Shown here: piece by piece, positions 1 to 8,250 of the stretch | Position numbering within the stretch: the stretch's first letter is position 1 | Layout: each line of letters opens with the position of its first letter | From: JAAYJT01 sp037446395 | GTDB lineage: Bacteria > Bacteroidota > Bacteroidia > Bacteroidales > JAAYJT01 | DNA: 64,000 nt | NCBI GenBank assembly: GCA_037446395.1 | Contig: JBBIIP010000012.1 | Span: 1-64,000 of the forward strand | Reading direction: 5' to 3' | The notes under the pieces: generated by a model | Told to the model about the DNA's origin: nothing | Databases searched by the model: none | Seen by the model: the letters and a program-made list of their open reading frames with translations, nothing else | Program-made: the position numbers and the translations under genes

Positions 1-1206
1 TTTGAATGGCGTTTTGAATTTCCCGAAGTGCTGAATGATGATGGAGATTTTGTGGGCTTTGATGTGGTGATTGGAAATCCGCCATATATCGGCATTGAAG
101 ATATTACTTGGGATTATCGTAGATTTTACGAAAGCATTTATAAAACAGCAACTGGAAGATTTGACTTGTATTCTATATTCATTGAGAAAGCGATGCAAAT
201 AAAACAGCCAACAGGTGTTTTCACTTACATTATTCCTGGGAAGTTTTTAAACAACAAACAGTTTGTTACTGCCCGTAAAATAGTTTGCGATAATCACGGA
301 GTAACCGTTGTAAAAATTGATGATAAAGTATTTGAAGATGCACAAGTAGATAGTGTAATCGTAGAAAATTATCCTGCAACAAAAGCAAAATACAAGGCAT
401 TTAAAATTACAATGCAGGAATTACAATCTTTATCAGAAACAGAAGTATCAAGCATCTTAAACGATAAGGAGATTATTTTCCGTTTAGAAATAAACACCAA
501 ATTTGATAACCTTATTACAAAGATTGAAGCTGACACTCTTAAGGTAAAAGAAATCGCTGATGTTAAAGATGGTATCGTAGCTGGCACAATCAAAGACCTC
601 TTATATATTGACAAAAAGAAAGACAAAGATTGCCACAAATTATATTTTGGAAAACATCTTTTTAAATATGCTTTAACTGACACAGATGTTTGGGTTAATT
701 ACAAACCCGAAGAAATGATGAAAGAAGAAGTGAAAAGAAAGAACGGCAAAAGGTCTGGACTTTGGATGCGAGATGAAAAAATATTTAAGCGTGAAAAAAT
801 ACTTTCAAGATTTGTTGCAAAAGAAATAATTGCAACATACGACGATGACAAAAGATATTACGAGCATACATTACATAGCACTCACATAACAGACAAAAGA
901 TTTAAAACCAAATTTGTTTTAGGGCTTTTCAATTCGACCTTATTCAAGTTCTATTATCGCAAGACAAATTCACAAGGCGGTGACATTTTCCCACAAGTGA
1001 GAATTTCATCGGTTGAAAATCTTCCTATTAAACTTGCAGACACTAGAACACAGGAGAAAATTGAAACTCTTGCAGACCAAATATTGACTAAAAAAGCTCA
1101 AGACCATTCAGCAGATACAGCAGATTTAGAAAATCAGATAGACCAATTGGTTTACCAGCTTTACGATTTGACGGAAGAAGAAATAAAAATCATTGAAAAT
1201 GGATAA
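1..1206 (+). CDS. Type IIG restriction-modification enzyme (Eco57I/TaqI-like N6-adenine methylase), 3' part
   Basis: The reading frame is open from base 1, so the gene begins upstream of the window and only its C-terminal ~400 residues are visible. The adenine-N6 methyltransferase catalytic motif IV, NPPY, lies about 25 codons in, in the context VIGNPPYIG, and is followed by the methylase fold segment typical of the Eco57I/TaqI class. The second half resembles a TaqI-like target recognition domain (FPQVRISSVENLPI) and ends in a helical tail rich in Glu, Leu and Ile. In this class one polypeptide carries cleavage, methylation and recognition; the nuclease part, if present, would be upstream. 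The gene is visibly more AT-rich and lysine-rich than its neighbours, consistent with horizontal transfer. A methylase-only (BREX PglX-like) protein cannot be excluded without the N-terminus. Confidence 0.85.
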   Translation, partial: FEWRFEFPEVLNDDGDFVGFDVVIGNPPYIGIEDITWDYRRFYESIYKTATGRFDLYSIFIEKAMQIKQPTGVFTYIIPGKFLNNKQFVTARKIVCDNHGVTVVKIDDKVFEDAQVDSVIVENYPATKAKYKAFKITMQELQSLSETEVSSILNDKEIIFRLEINTKFDNLITKIEADTLKVKEIADVKDGIVAGTIKDLLYIDKKKDKDCHKLYFGKHLFKYALTDTDVWVNYKPEEMMKEEVKRKNGKRSGLWMRDEKIFKREKILSRFVAKEIIATYDDDKRYYEHTLHSTHITDKRFKTKFVLGLFNSTLFKFYYRKTNSQGGDIFPQVRISSVENLPIKLADTRTQEKIETLADQILTKKAQDHSADTADLENQIDQLVYQLYDLTEEEIKIIENG

Positions 1207-1231
1207 ACCATTTATAAAATACGGTTATCAT

Positions 1232-1265
1232 TTCATAGCACACGGTTTAAACCATGTGCTATGAA
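1232..1265. repeat. 34-bp near-perfect palindrome
   Basis: Two 11-base arms, TTCATAGCACA and TGTGCTATGAA, flank a perfect 10-base palindromic core GGTTTAAACC. Sixteen of 17 base pairs match; the only mismatch is C1243 against A1254. There is no U-tract on either side, so a simple intrinsic terminator is not well supported. It lies 25 bases after the stop of the restriction-modification gene. It could be an operator, a recombination or attachment site, or an RNA hairpin. Confidence 0.8.
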
Positions 1266-1401
1266 TAACAAAAACAAAACCCAATCCGCCTCAACGGTTT
1301 CAAAAATAACACCTAATATGCCCCTTTCTTACAACAAAACACCTGAACCAACCGCACAACCGACAGACAATCAGGACGAAAGACAGAAGTGGAGCAGCTA
1401 G
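1261..1401 (+). CDS. Small ORF of 46 codons, unknown
   Basis: An ATG inside the right arm of the 34-bp palindrome opens a 46-codon frame ending at TAG 1399-1401. The predicted peptide starts MNNKNKTQSAS, is polar, rich in Asn, Thr, Gln and Pro, and has no hydrophobic segment or recognisable domain. There is no clear ribosome binding site, though Bacteroidetes often lack one. It may be a chance frame or the remnant of a gene lost at the junction. Confidence 0.15.
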   Translation: MNNKNKTQSASTVSKITPNMPLSYNKTPEPTAQPTDNQDERQKWSS

Positions 1402-1496
1402 CTGCGGGTTGTGTGGAGAAGTGAAAAGTTCTAATTCTAAAAAATAACTGTGCTTGGTTGACAGGGCAATGATTCCAAATCCGCCATTACACTAAG

Positions 1497-3377
1497 ATGC
1501 GCAACGGTAATAAAATGGATTTTAGCTCGGAACAAATCAATAATAAAAACATCTGGTTGCCCATCACCCGCGAAGAGATTGAAAAACGGGGCTGGGATCG
1601 CCCGGATATTATTATTGTAAGCGGCGATGCCTATGTTGACCACCCCTCTTTCGGGGCCGCCATTATTGGGCGGGTGATCGAATCTCGTGGTTATCGGGTT
1701 GCCATTTTGCCCCAGCCCAACTGGCGCGACGACTTGAGGGATTTCAAAAAATTGGGTGAGCCCCGGTTGTTTTTTGGCGTAACAGCCGGCAACATGGATT
1801 CGATGGTGAACCACTATACCGCCACAAAACGATTGCGCTCCGACGACGCCTATACACCTGGTGGAAGGTCCGGATTCAGGCCGGATAATGCCTCGGTGGT
1901 TTATTGCAGGATTTTGAAACAGCTGTTTCCCAACATCCCAATTGTGTTAGGCGGGGTGGAAGCTTCGATGAGAAGGATTACCTATTACGACTACTGGGAA
2001 AACCGGGTAAGACCCTCCCTGCTCATCGAATCAGGAGCTGACCTGCTCATTTATGGGATGGCAGAAAAAGCCATTACCGAACTGCTTCTTAAGTTGGAAG
2101 AAGGCTGCCGGTTCAACGATATTCAAGATCTGCCCCAATCGGTTTTTATTGTAAAAAACCGAAATGAATTACTTGCCCCTTCGCCATATGGCGATCTTGA
2201 ATTGCCTTCGCACGACTCCCTGTCCGCTGACAAAGAGTTGTTTTCCAATGCTTTCAGGCAATGGGAAACCGAAATAAACCGCATTGAACAAAAGCGTATT
2301 CTTCAATCCAACCAACAGGGGTGGCTTGTAGTCAATCCCGAAAATTCAGTAACTTCGACTAAGGATCTTGATTCCGTGTATGATCTGAAATATACCCGTC
2401 TGCCACACCCGAAATATTTGAAAAGAGGCCCTATTCCGGCCTATGAAATGATTAAGCACAGCATCACGATTCATCGCGGGTGCTTTGGCGGCTGCAGTTT
2501 TTGCACCCTGGCAGCCCATCAGGGTAAATTCATTTCCAGCCGTTCCCTAAAATCAATTCTAAACGAAGTGGAGGTTGTGGCATCAATGCCTAGCTTCAAA
2601 GGACACATTACCGATCTGGGTGGGCCAAGCGCCAATATGTATCAGATGAAGCCGTTCGATCCTCAGCGATGTAAAAAATGCAGCCGGGCCTCCTGTATCT
2701 TTCCATCCATTTGCAGCAACCTCGACACCAACCATCAAACGCTTATCGAACTCTATAGAAAAGTAAGGCAACATCCAGCGGTAAAAAAAGTGACCATTGG
2801 CTCGGGTGTCAGATACGATTTGTTCATGCACAAACCCCAACAAGAGGCGAAACTTCTTGGACACAAGGACTATCTGAACGAACTGATTGTTCATCATGTT
2901 TCGGGCAGGCTGAAGGTAGCTCCGGAGCATACATCGGAAAGGGTTCTGAAAATCATGCGAAAACCGCCTTTCAGCCAATTCATTCAACTCAAAAAAGATT
3001 TCGAAAGCATCTGCAGGCAGCATAAACTTAACCAGCAGTTAATACCATATTTTATTTCCTCGCATCCAGGATCGGAAAAAAATGACATGGCTGAACTTGC
3101 AACAAAAACGCGGGAGTTGGGCTATTATCTCGAACAAGTCCAGGACTTTACGCCCACCCCGCTCACCCTGGCAACCACAATGTATTATACCGGGATAAAT
3201 CCTTATACGATGAAATCGGTTTATGTTGCGCGTACGGTGCAGCAGAAAAATGAACAGCGTCAGTTTTTCTTTTGGTATAAGGAAGAAAATAAATCCCATG
3301 CATATAAGGCAAAATCATGCCCAAGGCCACCGGGGGGCCGCCCTTCGGCAAATAGAAAAAGAAAAAATAAATCTTAG
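1497..3377 (+). CDS. ygiQ: YgiQ-family radical SAM protein (UPF0313)
   Basis: This 626-residue protein has the three parts of the YgiQ family: an N-terminal segment with the signature SGDAYVDHPSFG (about residues 40-53), a radical SAM core with the 4Fe-4S motif CFGGCSFC (Cys329, Cys333, Cys336), and a basic C-terminal tail rich in Lys, Arg and Pro. The family cleaves S-adenosylmethionine to a 5'-deoxyadenosyl radical; its substrate is not established. The start at 1497 is an ATG; a second ATG at 1515 (MDFSS) is equally plausible. The stop TAG overlaps by three bases the TAA of the convergent universal stress gene. The gene stands alone, and no operon partner is visible. Confidence 0.93.
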   Translation: MRNGNKMDFSSEQINNKNIWLPITREEIEKRGWDRPDIIIVSGDAYVDHPSFGAAIIGRVIESRGYRVAILPQPNWRDDLRDFKKLGEPRLFFGVTAGNMDSMVNHYTATKRLRSDDAYTPGGRSGFRPDNASVVYCRILKQLFPNIPIVLGGVEASMRRITYYDYWENRVRPSLLIESGADLLIYGMAEKAITELLLKLEEGCRFNDIQDLPQSVFIVKNRNELLAPSPYGDLELPSHDSLSADKELFSNAFRQWETEINRIEQKRILQSNQQGWLVVNPENSVTSTKDLDSVYDLKYTRLPHPKYLKRGPIPAYEMIKHSITIHRGCFGGCSFCTLAAHQGKFISSRSLKSILNEVEVVASMPSFKGHITDLGGPSANMYQMKPFDPQRCKKCSRASCIFPSICSNLDTNHQTLIELYRKVRQHPAVKKVTIGSGVRYDLFMHKPQQEAKLLGHKDYLNELIVHHVSGRLKVAPEHTSERVLKIMRKPPFSQFIQLKKDFESICRQHKLNQQLIPYFISSHPGSEKNDMAELATKTRELGYYLEQVQDFTPTPLTLATTMYYTGINPYTMKSVYVARTVQQKNEQRQFFFWYKEENKSHAYKAKSCPRPPGGRPSANRKRKNKS

Positions 3378-3817
3378 ATTTCTTCGCGCAAGGGGACAAC
3401 CAACACAGGGCATTTGGCTTTTTTAACTACCCCTTCGCTGGTGCTTCCCAAAAGGGCCTTATAGAAAAACCCATGGTTTTCTTTGCCGATGATGATCAGA
3501 TCAGGTTTAATCTCTTCGGCCTTTTCAAGGATAATGCTCGCCGGAATGCCTTGCAATAATTCGGCGCTCGATTGAAGGCCGTTCTTTCTGAAGTACTTCA
3601 CGATGGCGTCCAGCTCCTGTTGTTCGCGGCTGGTTTCCAACTGGTGTTGTTCGCGCAATAGTGGTGGCTCAATTTCCTGTTCTAAAAAATAGGGGTATGG
3701 ATCTGCTACATGAATAACAAAAATGCTGGCGTTAAAAGCCAGGGCGATTTCCTGTGCGGCATCAATCATTTGGGTCGCAAGATCCGAAAAGTCTATGGCA
3801 AGTAGGATCTTTTTCAT
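3374..3817 (-). CDS. Universal stress protein, UspA family
   Basis: This 147-residue single-domain Usp protein starts MKKILLAIDFSD, the typical first beta strand. Near the C-terminus it carries a run resembling the nucleotide-binding signature G-x2-G-x9-G-S/T (IIGKEN...LLGSTSEGVV), followed by CPVLVVP. The ATG at 3817 is preferred over an upstream in-frame start because the longer version adds 23 residues ahead of the conserved strand. A TAnnTTTG box on the minus strand lies 25 bases upstream. Usp proteins are small cytosolic stress or energy-status proteins; those with the glycine motif often bind ATP. No partner gene is adjacent on this strand. Confidence 0.88.
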   Translation of the reverse strand: MKKILLAIDFSDLATQMIDAAQEIALAFNASIFVIHVADPYPYFLEQEIEPPLLREQHQLETSREQQELDAIVKYFRKNGLQSSAELLQGIPASIILEKAEEIKPDLIIIGKENHGFFYKALLGSTSEGVVKKAKCPVLVVPLREEI

Positions 3818-3842
3818 GTGTATGCGGGTTTCTGGGCAAGTG

Positions 3843-3850
3843 CAAAGATA
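3843..3850 (-). promoter_or_regulatory. Putative -7 promoter box of the universal stress gene
   Basis: The minus strand reads TATCTTTG, matching the Bacteroidetes sigma-ABfr consensus TAnnTTTG, 25 bases before the ATG at 3817. No clear -33 TTTG element was recognised. Confidence 0.5.
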
Positions 3851-3893
3851 CTTTAAAACGAGAAAATTCGCAATTATAGGTCGCATTTATTAA

Positions 3894-3936
3894 TTGAACT
3901 TAGGTTGAACTTAGGTGACCCTACGTTGAACTTAAG
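3894..3936. repeat. Three copies of TTGAACTTA in a divergent intergenic region
   Basis: TTGAACTTAGG occurs at 3894-3904 and immediately again at 3905-3915, and a third copy, TTGAACTTAAG, at 3926-3936. The third copy also forms the 10-bp palindrome AACTTAAGTT. The array lies between the divergent universal stress and esterase genes, upstream of both, so it may be a regulator-binding region. No matching regulator was recognised. Confidence 0.7.
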
Positions 3937-4027
3937 TTGGACCAAACCCCCGGTTAATTGACTTTCATGTTATAAAAAATCATTATGCCCGCCTACAAAT
4001 AATTGAAACGTCATATAATTCAACCAT

Positions 4028-4035
4028 TACCTTTG
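4028..4035 (+). promoter_or_regulatory. Putative -7 promoter box of the esterase gene
   Basis: TACCTTTG matches TAnnTTTG exactly. It lies 64 bases before the ATG at 4100 and 28 bases before an alternative in-frame TTG at 4064. Confidence 0.45.
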
Positions 4036-4099
4036 TTTATCCGGTTTGAAGGTTTAACTTTGATTGCTTAATAAAAACAGTTTTCCAAAGTCTAATCAC

Positions 4100-5242
4100 A
4101 TGAGATCGCTTGCATTGGTTATTATTGTATGTATGACCTGTTTTCGTTGTTTTTCGGGAGAACCTGGTGAGTGGTTGAACCGGCTTCAACGCATGAACCC
4201 CAAGAAACAACAACACAGCATTGACAGTTTTCTGCTCAACACACCCAAATTTCCCTGTTTTGAAAACGACACTACAGTTTACTTTTTCTATCATGGGCCG
4301 GGGCACAGTATTGATATTGCAGGCGATTTCAATAACTGGAGGCCAGTAACCAAATTCCATCAGATTGATGGAACTTCTTTGTGGTTTCTTCGATTGTATT
4401 TTAGAACTGATGCCCGCATTGAATACAAACTGGTTCTGAATAAAACAGATTGGATTTTAGACCCTTTAAATCCCACTGTAGAATCCGGTGGCTTTGGCAA
4501 TAATTCATGCTTCACAATGCCTCATTACGATTCTTCTCCTATGATTTTGGAAAAAGAAGGTGTTGAAAGCGGAAAAACAATAAAGTTCTCAGCCAGAAGT
4601 CGCTTTTTAAACAACACCCGGGAAATAACCTGTTACGTTCCGCCCAACTACGATCCTTTGAAAAATTACCCCCTGATTCTTTTCCATGATGGCCCAGATT
4701 ATATTCGCCTGGCGTATGCCATAACTATTTTAAACAACCTGATCCACGCCAAAAAAATACAGCCGGCGATTGCTGTTTTTGTGCCACCATTGGACAGAAC
4801 AGAAGAATACGCAGGCAAAAAACAACAAAAGTTTGTTTTGTTCATTATAAAAGAGCTTATCCCTGCAATCGAAGAGCGGTTTAGTATCACAAAGGAACCT
4901 GAATTTCGGGCTGTGGCGGGGGCTTCATATGGCGGTAATATTTCGCTGGTGCTTGCCACCCGTTTCACTAAACAATTTGGTTTGGTGGCCGCCCAATCAG
5001 GCTATGTGCAACGTTCGGTTTTCAGGGATGTTAAAAACAAAAAACCTTTATCGCTGACTTTATATCTCGACATGGGCATTTATGACATTCCTGTGTTGAT
5101 CCCACGTATGCAGGATTTTTACAGTCTGGCTTCGTCCAAAGGATACAAGGTGTGGTTTCGCCAAACGCCCCAGGGGCATAACTGGAAAAACTGGAGCGAT
5201 CACTTGCCTGAGGTACTGGTGTATTTCTTCGGAGAGAAATAG
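4100..5242 (+). CDS. Secreted esterase with N-terminal CBM48-like domain (putative esterase, enterochelin-esterase-like)
   Basis: The protein is about 380 residues long. The ATG at 4100 (MRSLALVIIVCM) gives a compact signal peptide; an upstream TTG would add 12 polar residues. After the signal comes an immunoglobulin-like E-set/CBM48 domain with the signature IAGDFNNW. It is followed by an alpha/beta-hydrolase of the putative esterase family with nucleophile Ser276 in GASYGG and a C-terminal His360 in GHNW. Similar proteins include enterochelin esterases and acyl or feruloyl esterases attached to glycan-binding modules. The export signal points to the periplasm or cell surface. The substrate cannot be told from sequence, and no siderophore or polysaccharide-utilisation genes are adjacent. 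Confidence 0.8.
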   Translation: MRSLALVIIVCMTCFRCFSGEPGEWLNRLQRMNPKKQQHSIDSFLLNTPKFPCFENDTTVYFFYHGPGHSIDIAGDFNNWRPVTKFHQIDGTSLWFLRLYFRTDARIEYKLVLNKTDWILDPLNPTVESGGFGNNSCFTMPHYDSSPMILEKEGVESGKTIKFSARSRFLNNTREITCYVPPNYDPLKNYPLILFHDGPDYIRLAYAITILNNLIHAKKIQPAIAVFVPPLDRTEEYAGKKQQKFVLFIIKELIPAIEERFSITKEPEFRAVAGASYGGNISLVLATRFTKQFGLVAAQSGYVQRSVFRDVKNKKPLSLTLYLDMGIYDIPVLIPRMQDFYSLASSKGYKVWFRQTPQGHNWKNWSDHLPEVLVYFFGEK

Positions 5243-5258
5243 TTTACAAAAATTCTCC

Positions 5259-5292
5259 CCCTGTATTGGGCTATTCATTCCGGCCAACAGGG
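5259..5292. terminator. Weak hairpin between convergent genes
   Basis: CCCTGT(A)TTGG at 5259-5269 can pair with CCAACAGGG at 5284-5292, with one bulged A and a 14-base loop. It sits between the convergent esterase and M14 peptidase genes. There is no good U-tract, so terminator function is uncertain. Confidence 0.3.
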
Positions 5293-5344
5293 TTAGTTGA
5301 TTAAGGCCAGCCTTTCAGGAAGCCATACATTACCATTTCTGTTA

Positions 5345-7135
5345 TCATCGGATAATCATCTCCAACGCTTTGCGATTTGTGATTTTCGCCACCGGATAAA
5401 GATCCTTATTCTTATCCCAGTATGGAGTGCGTGAATAAAACCAGTTCAATATCATTTGCTGGTTGCCTGCAAATTCAGGGTCTTTCGCTTTGCGGTCTTC
5501 AAACTCGCGTTTTAGTTCTGGATGGTTGTCTAACATTTCTCTGGCTAGCGGTTCCATGACATAGGTTTCGGCGTATTCTTTCTGTTCGAAAATTGCGTTA
5601 AAAAAACCCCAAAACAGGAATGAGTCATTGCTTTTGGGCTCGAGCATGTGGGCAATGAGCCTGGCCGAAGGTTGATTCATGTCAATCACGACTGACCCGG
5701 GCAAGAAAGTGCGCTTTTCTGCCACCGATTCCTGATCGAAAGTTACGGTGTTCCTGCCTTCGTAGGGCGTTGGCCTCCATTTTATATTTTTGAACTTATA
5801 GGATTGTATTTCTATTTCGATGGGTGCCGCAAGGCGATGCATCTGAATTCCATGCAAGGAAATGCGTTCAATCACCTGGCTCCATTCAACAGGAACAATA
5901 TACGCCTCGGGCAAGAGGGCTTCACTGGTTGGAACATTTATATTAAAAAGGGGTAACCTAAACGTTTTGGGCTGGTTTGGCTTATAAACGAACCATGGCC
6001 CACCGGTAAGTTCGCTAAGCCTGGTTTCATATTCAACCCCCAAGAAATCAACCATTACACTATCTGTGCCATTGATCCGCCAACCCAATGGGAATGGTTT
6101 TTGGCGAAAGGCCTCCGAAGCGGTGTGTTTGTCGGCATTCCTCACGAGATTTTTCAAGGATTTTCGTTCTGAATTGAGAATTTCCAGGCTATGAAGCAAC
6201 AGCGCATAAGTGGCCGATACGCGTGTTTTATAATCTTTTAGCATATGGGTTTCAATCAGCAGGCCGGGTCGGTTACGGGTGGCAGTATATCCCTGCGAAA
6301 GCATGGGTGGTGCGGCACCTGATCTCATCCCGCTTCGGGGGTCGTGCCAATTGCGAAACTGAACATACGGGAAAATGGGAAGTCCGTTTTGCGCCATGGT
6401 CTTTTGAATGTGAGGCTCGAACACACCCAACTGCCATTGCGTGATGGCTTCATCCATATTGCCAAAAGTTTCAAGACTGTACGTGAGTGAATACTGGTAA
6501 TCAGCCCCGTTGGAGGTGTGAACATCAATAAAAAAGTCGGGCATCCATTCGTTGAAGAGCCTCAGCCAGGCTCTCATTTCGGGGGCGTCTGCCTTCACAT
6601 GGTCGCGGTTTAGGTTTATGTTTTGAGCGGTTGTGCGCCAACCCATTTCTTTTGGACCGTTTTGGTTGATCCGGTTATGCGGACCAAATCGCTCATGGCC
6701 ATCCGGATTCACAATCGGGATGAATAAAATCACGACATGATCGAGTAATTCCTCGTGTTGGTGCTTGATGGCAATATCTCTCAAGAGCATCAGGCCTGCG
6801 TCTTTGCCTTCAGGTTCGCCAGGATGTATGCAAGCCTGCATCAGGAGAACGATTTTATCGCTGTTTTTGTAGCCCTGCGGATTGAATTTGCCTTCCTTTG
6901 ATGCGATCAGTAACGGAATTTCACGACCCTGGGGAGACAATCCATAGCTGGAATAGCTAATTATAGGCGAAGCATCGGCCAGTTGCCGACAATAGCTTAT
7001 CGTTTCGTCGTAGCGTGGGGTTTCAAGATATCCCGATCGCTCATACCACGTTTCAAAAGACTTAACTGTTTTAGGATCGTGAGAGAAAACATTTAGTGAG
7101 GTCAGCAATAACCCAATAAAAATGTAGTGCTTCAT
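5345..7135 (-). CDS. Secreted M14-family zinc carboxypeptidase
   Basis: The 596-residue protein starts with a signal peptide (MKHYIFIGLLLTSLNVFS). The metallocarboxypeptidase fold is supported by the zinc motif HxxE at His104-Glu107 (ACIHPGEPEG), a third ligand candidate His206 in FIDVHTSNG, and a catalytic Glu candidate Glu295 in GLLIETH. NPDGHER and RTTAQNINLNRD are also typical of M14. A C-terminal region of about 250 residues follows, with no domain I recognise. The enzyme would trim C-terminal residues or cell-wall peptides in the periplasm or outside the cell. It lies 52 bases downstream of mtnA on the same strand and may be cotranscribed, although no functional link to methionine salvage is evident. 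Confidence 0.87.
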   Translation of the reverse strand: MKHYIFIGLLLTSLNVFSHDPKTVKSFETWYERSGYLETPRYDETISYCRQLADASPIISYSSYGLSPQGREIPLLIASKEGKFNPQGYKNSDKIVLLMQACIHPGEPEGKDAGLMLLRDIAIKHQHEELLDHVVILFIPIVNPDGHERFGPHNRINQNGPKEMGWRTTAQNINLNRDHVKADAPEMRAWLRLFNEWMPDFFIDVHTSNGADYQYSLTYSLETFGNMDEAITQWQLGVFEPHIQKTMAQNGLPIFPYVQFRNWHDPRSGMRSGAAPPMLSQGYTATRNRPGLLIETHMLKDYKTRVSATYALLLHSLEILNSERKSLKNLVRNADKHTASEAFRQKPFPLGWRINGTDSVMVDFLGVEYETRLSELTGGPWFVYKPNQPKTFRLPLFNINVPTSEALLPEAYIVPVEWSQVIERISLHGIQMHRLAAPIEIEIQSYKFKNIKWRPTPYEGRNTVTFDQESVAEKRTFLPGSVVIDMNQPSARLIAHMLEPKSNDSFLFWGFFNAIFEQKEYAETYVMEPLAREMLDNHPELKREFEDRKAKDPEFAGNQQMILNWFYSRTPYWDKNKDLYPVAKITNRKALEMIIR

Positions 7136-7187
7136 ACAGAGAATTTTTGCCCGAAAGGCTTGGTTTCAAAATGTTTAATATTTGTGA

Positions 7188-8246
7188 TTAATTTATATGA
7201 GGATTCCAAATAACCGAATGAGCCTCCTGGGGTCTGAGAATTCCGGATGGAGTAATAAAGGCGGTGATATATTTTGATGGAGTAATATCAAATGCAGGGT
7301 TCAGCGCCTTCGAACCAGGTGCAGCAAGTCGCATGGTCTGAATTTTTCCACGGCGGGTTAGCCCTTCGGTGTATAGAACTTCATTTTCTGACCGGTGTTC
7401 AATTACAAAGCTTGTTCCGTCTGCAGCATTTGCGTCAAAGGTTGTCACGGGCGCAGCCACATAAAAAGGGATTCCGAATTCTTTTGCCAGGATTGCTTTT
7501 TCAAGTGTTCCGATTTTGTTGGCGGTATCACCATTTCGGGCAATCCGGTCGGCTCCGGTGATTACCATATCAACTTCTCCTTTTTGCATATAGTATGCTG
7601 AGGCATTGTCTGCAATGATATGGTGGTCAATTCCTTGCTCGCCGAGTTCCCATGCCGTAATCCTTGCTCCCTGATTGCGAGGGCGGGTTTCGCTCACCAA
7701 AACATGAATTTTTTTGCCCGCCGCTTTTGCCTGATAGATCGGAGCAAGTGCGCTTCCATAATCAACAAAAGCAAGCCAGCCGGCATTGCAGTGTGTTAGG
7801 ATATTGCTGCCCTCTGCGATGAGGTTTTGCCCGTGTATTCCAATCATCCGGCCATTGTTTTCGTTTTCTTCAGCCAATAAAAGGGCATATTTCATGGCTT
7901 CTTCATGCGAAATCATTGCGGCGGCATAAACTTTTTCGACTCCAAAAAATAGATCGTGGGCAGTGGGGCGGGTTTTTTCGATGGCCGCGCGGGCCATATG
8001 CAGATATTGATTGCGGGTGTTGGCCGGAGCTTGCAAAGATGCCTGTGCCATGGCAAAACCAGCCATTGCGCCCAATGCTCCCGCACCACGAACAGCCATT
8101 GCTGTGATGGCTTCGCAGGATTCTTGCCAAGTGTAGCTTTTAATCACCTCAAATTTGAATGGGAGCCGGTTTTGGTTGATAAGGCTTACCGTGGCACTGG
8201 AGCTGTCAATCCATAAAGTGCGGTAGTGCTGTCCGTTAACAATCAT
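7188..8246 (-). CDS. mtnA: S-methyl-5-thioribose-1-phosphate isomerase
   Basis: At 352 residues this has the usual length for MtnA, the aldose-ketose isomerase of the methionine salvage pathway. It converts 5-methylthioribose-1-phosphate to 5-methylthioribulose-1-phosphate in the cytosol. Diagnostic segments are VRGAGALGAMAGF near residue 52, THCNAG with the catalytic cysteine Cys153, SETRPRNQG, and GADRIARNGD with the catalytic Asp233. The ATG at 8246 lies four bases after the stop of the Fe-S oxidoreductase gene, which implies cotranscription. No other salvage gene (mtnK, mtnB or similar) is in the window. Some homologues act on ribose-1,5-bisphosphate or related substrates, so exact substrate assignment is by family. 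Confidence 0.92.
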   Translation of the reverse strand: MIVNGQHYRTLWIDSSSATVSLINQNRLPFKFEVIKSYTWQESCEAITAMAVRGAGALGAMAGFAMAQASLQAPANTRNQYLHMARAAIEKTRPTAHDLFFGVEKVYAAAMISHEEAMKYALLLAEENENNGRMIGIHGQNLIAEGSNILTHCNAGWLAFVDYGSALAPIYQAKAAGKKIHVLVSETRPRNQGARITAWELGEQGIDHHIIADNASAYYMQKGEVDMVITGADRIARNGDTANKIGTLEKAILAKEFGIPFYVAAPVTTFDANAADGTSFVIEHRSENEVLYTEGLTRRGKIQTMRLAAPGSKALNPAFDITPSKYITAFITPSGILRPQEAHSVIWNPHIN

Positions 8247-8250
8247 GATG

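Noticed and set aside
2583..3023. 146-residue minus-strand frame inside ygiQ
   Set aside because: It is a shadow of the radical SAM gene with no domain, promoter or conserved start.
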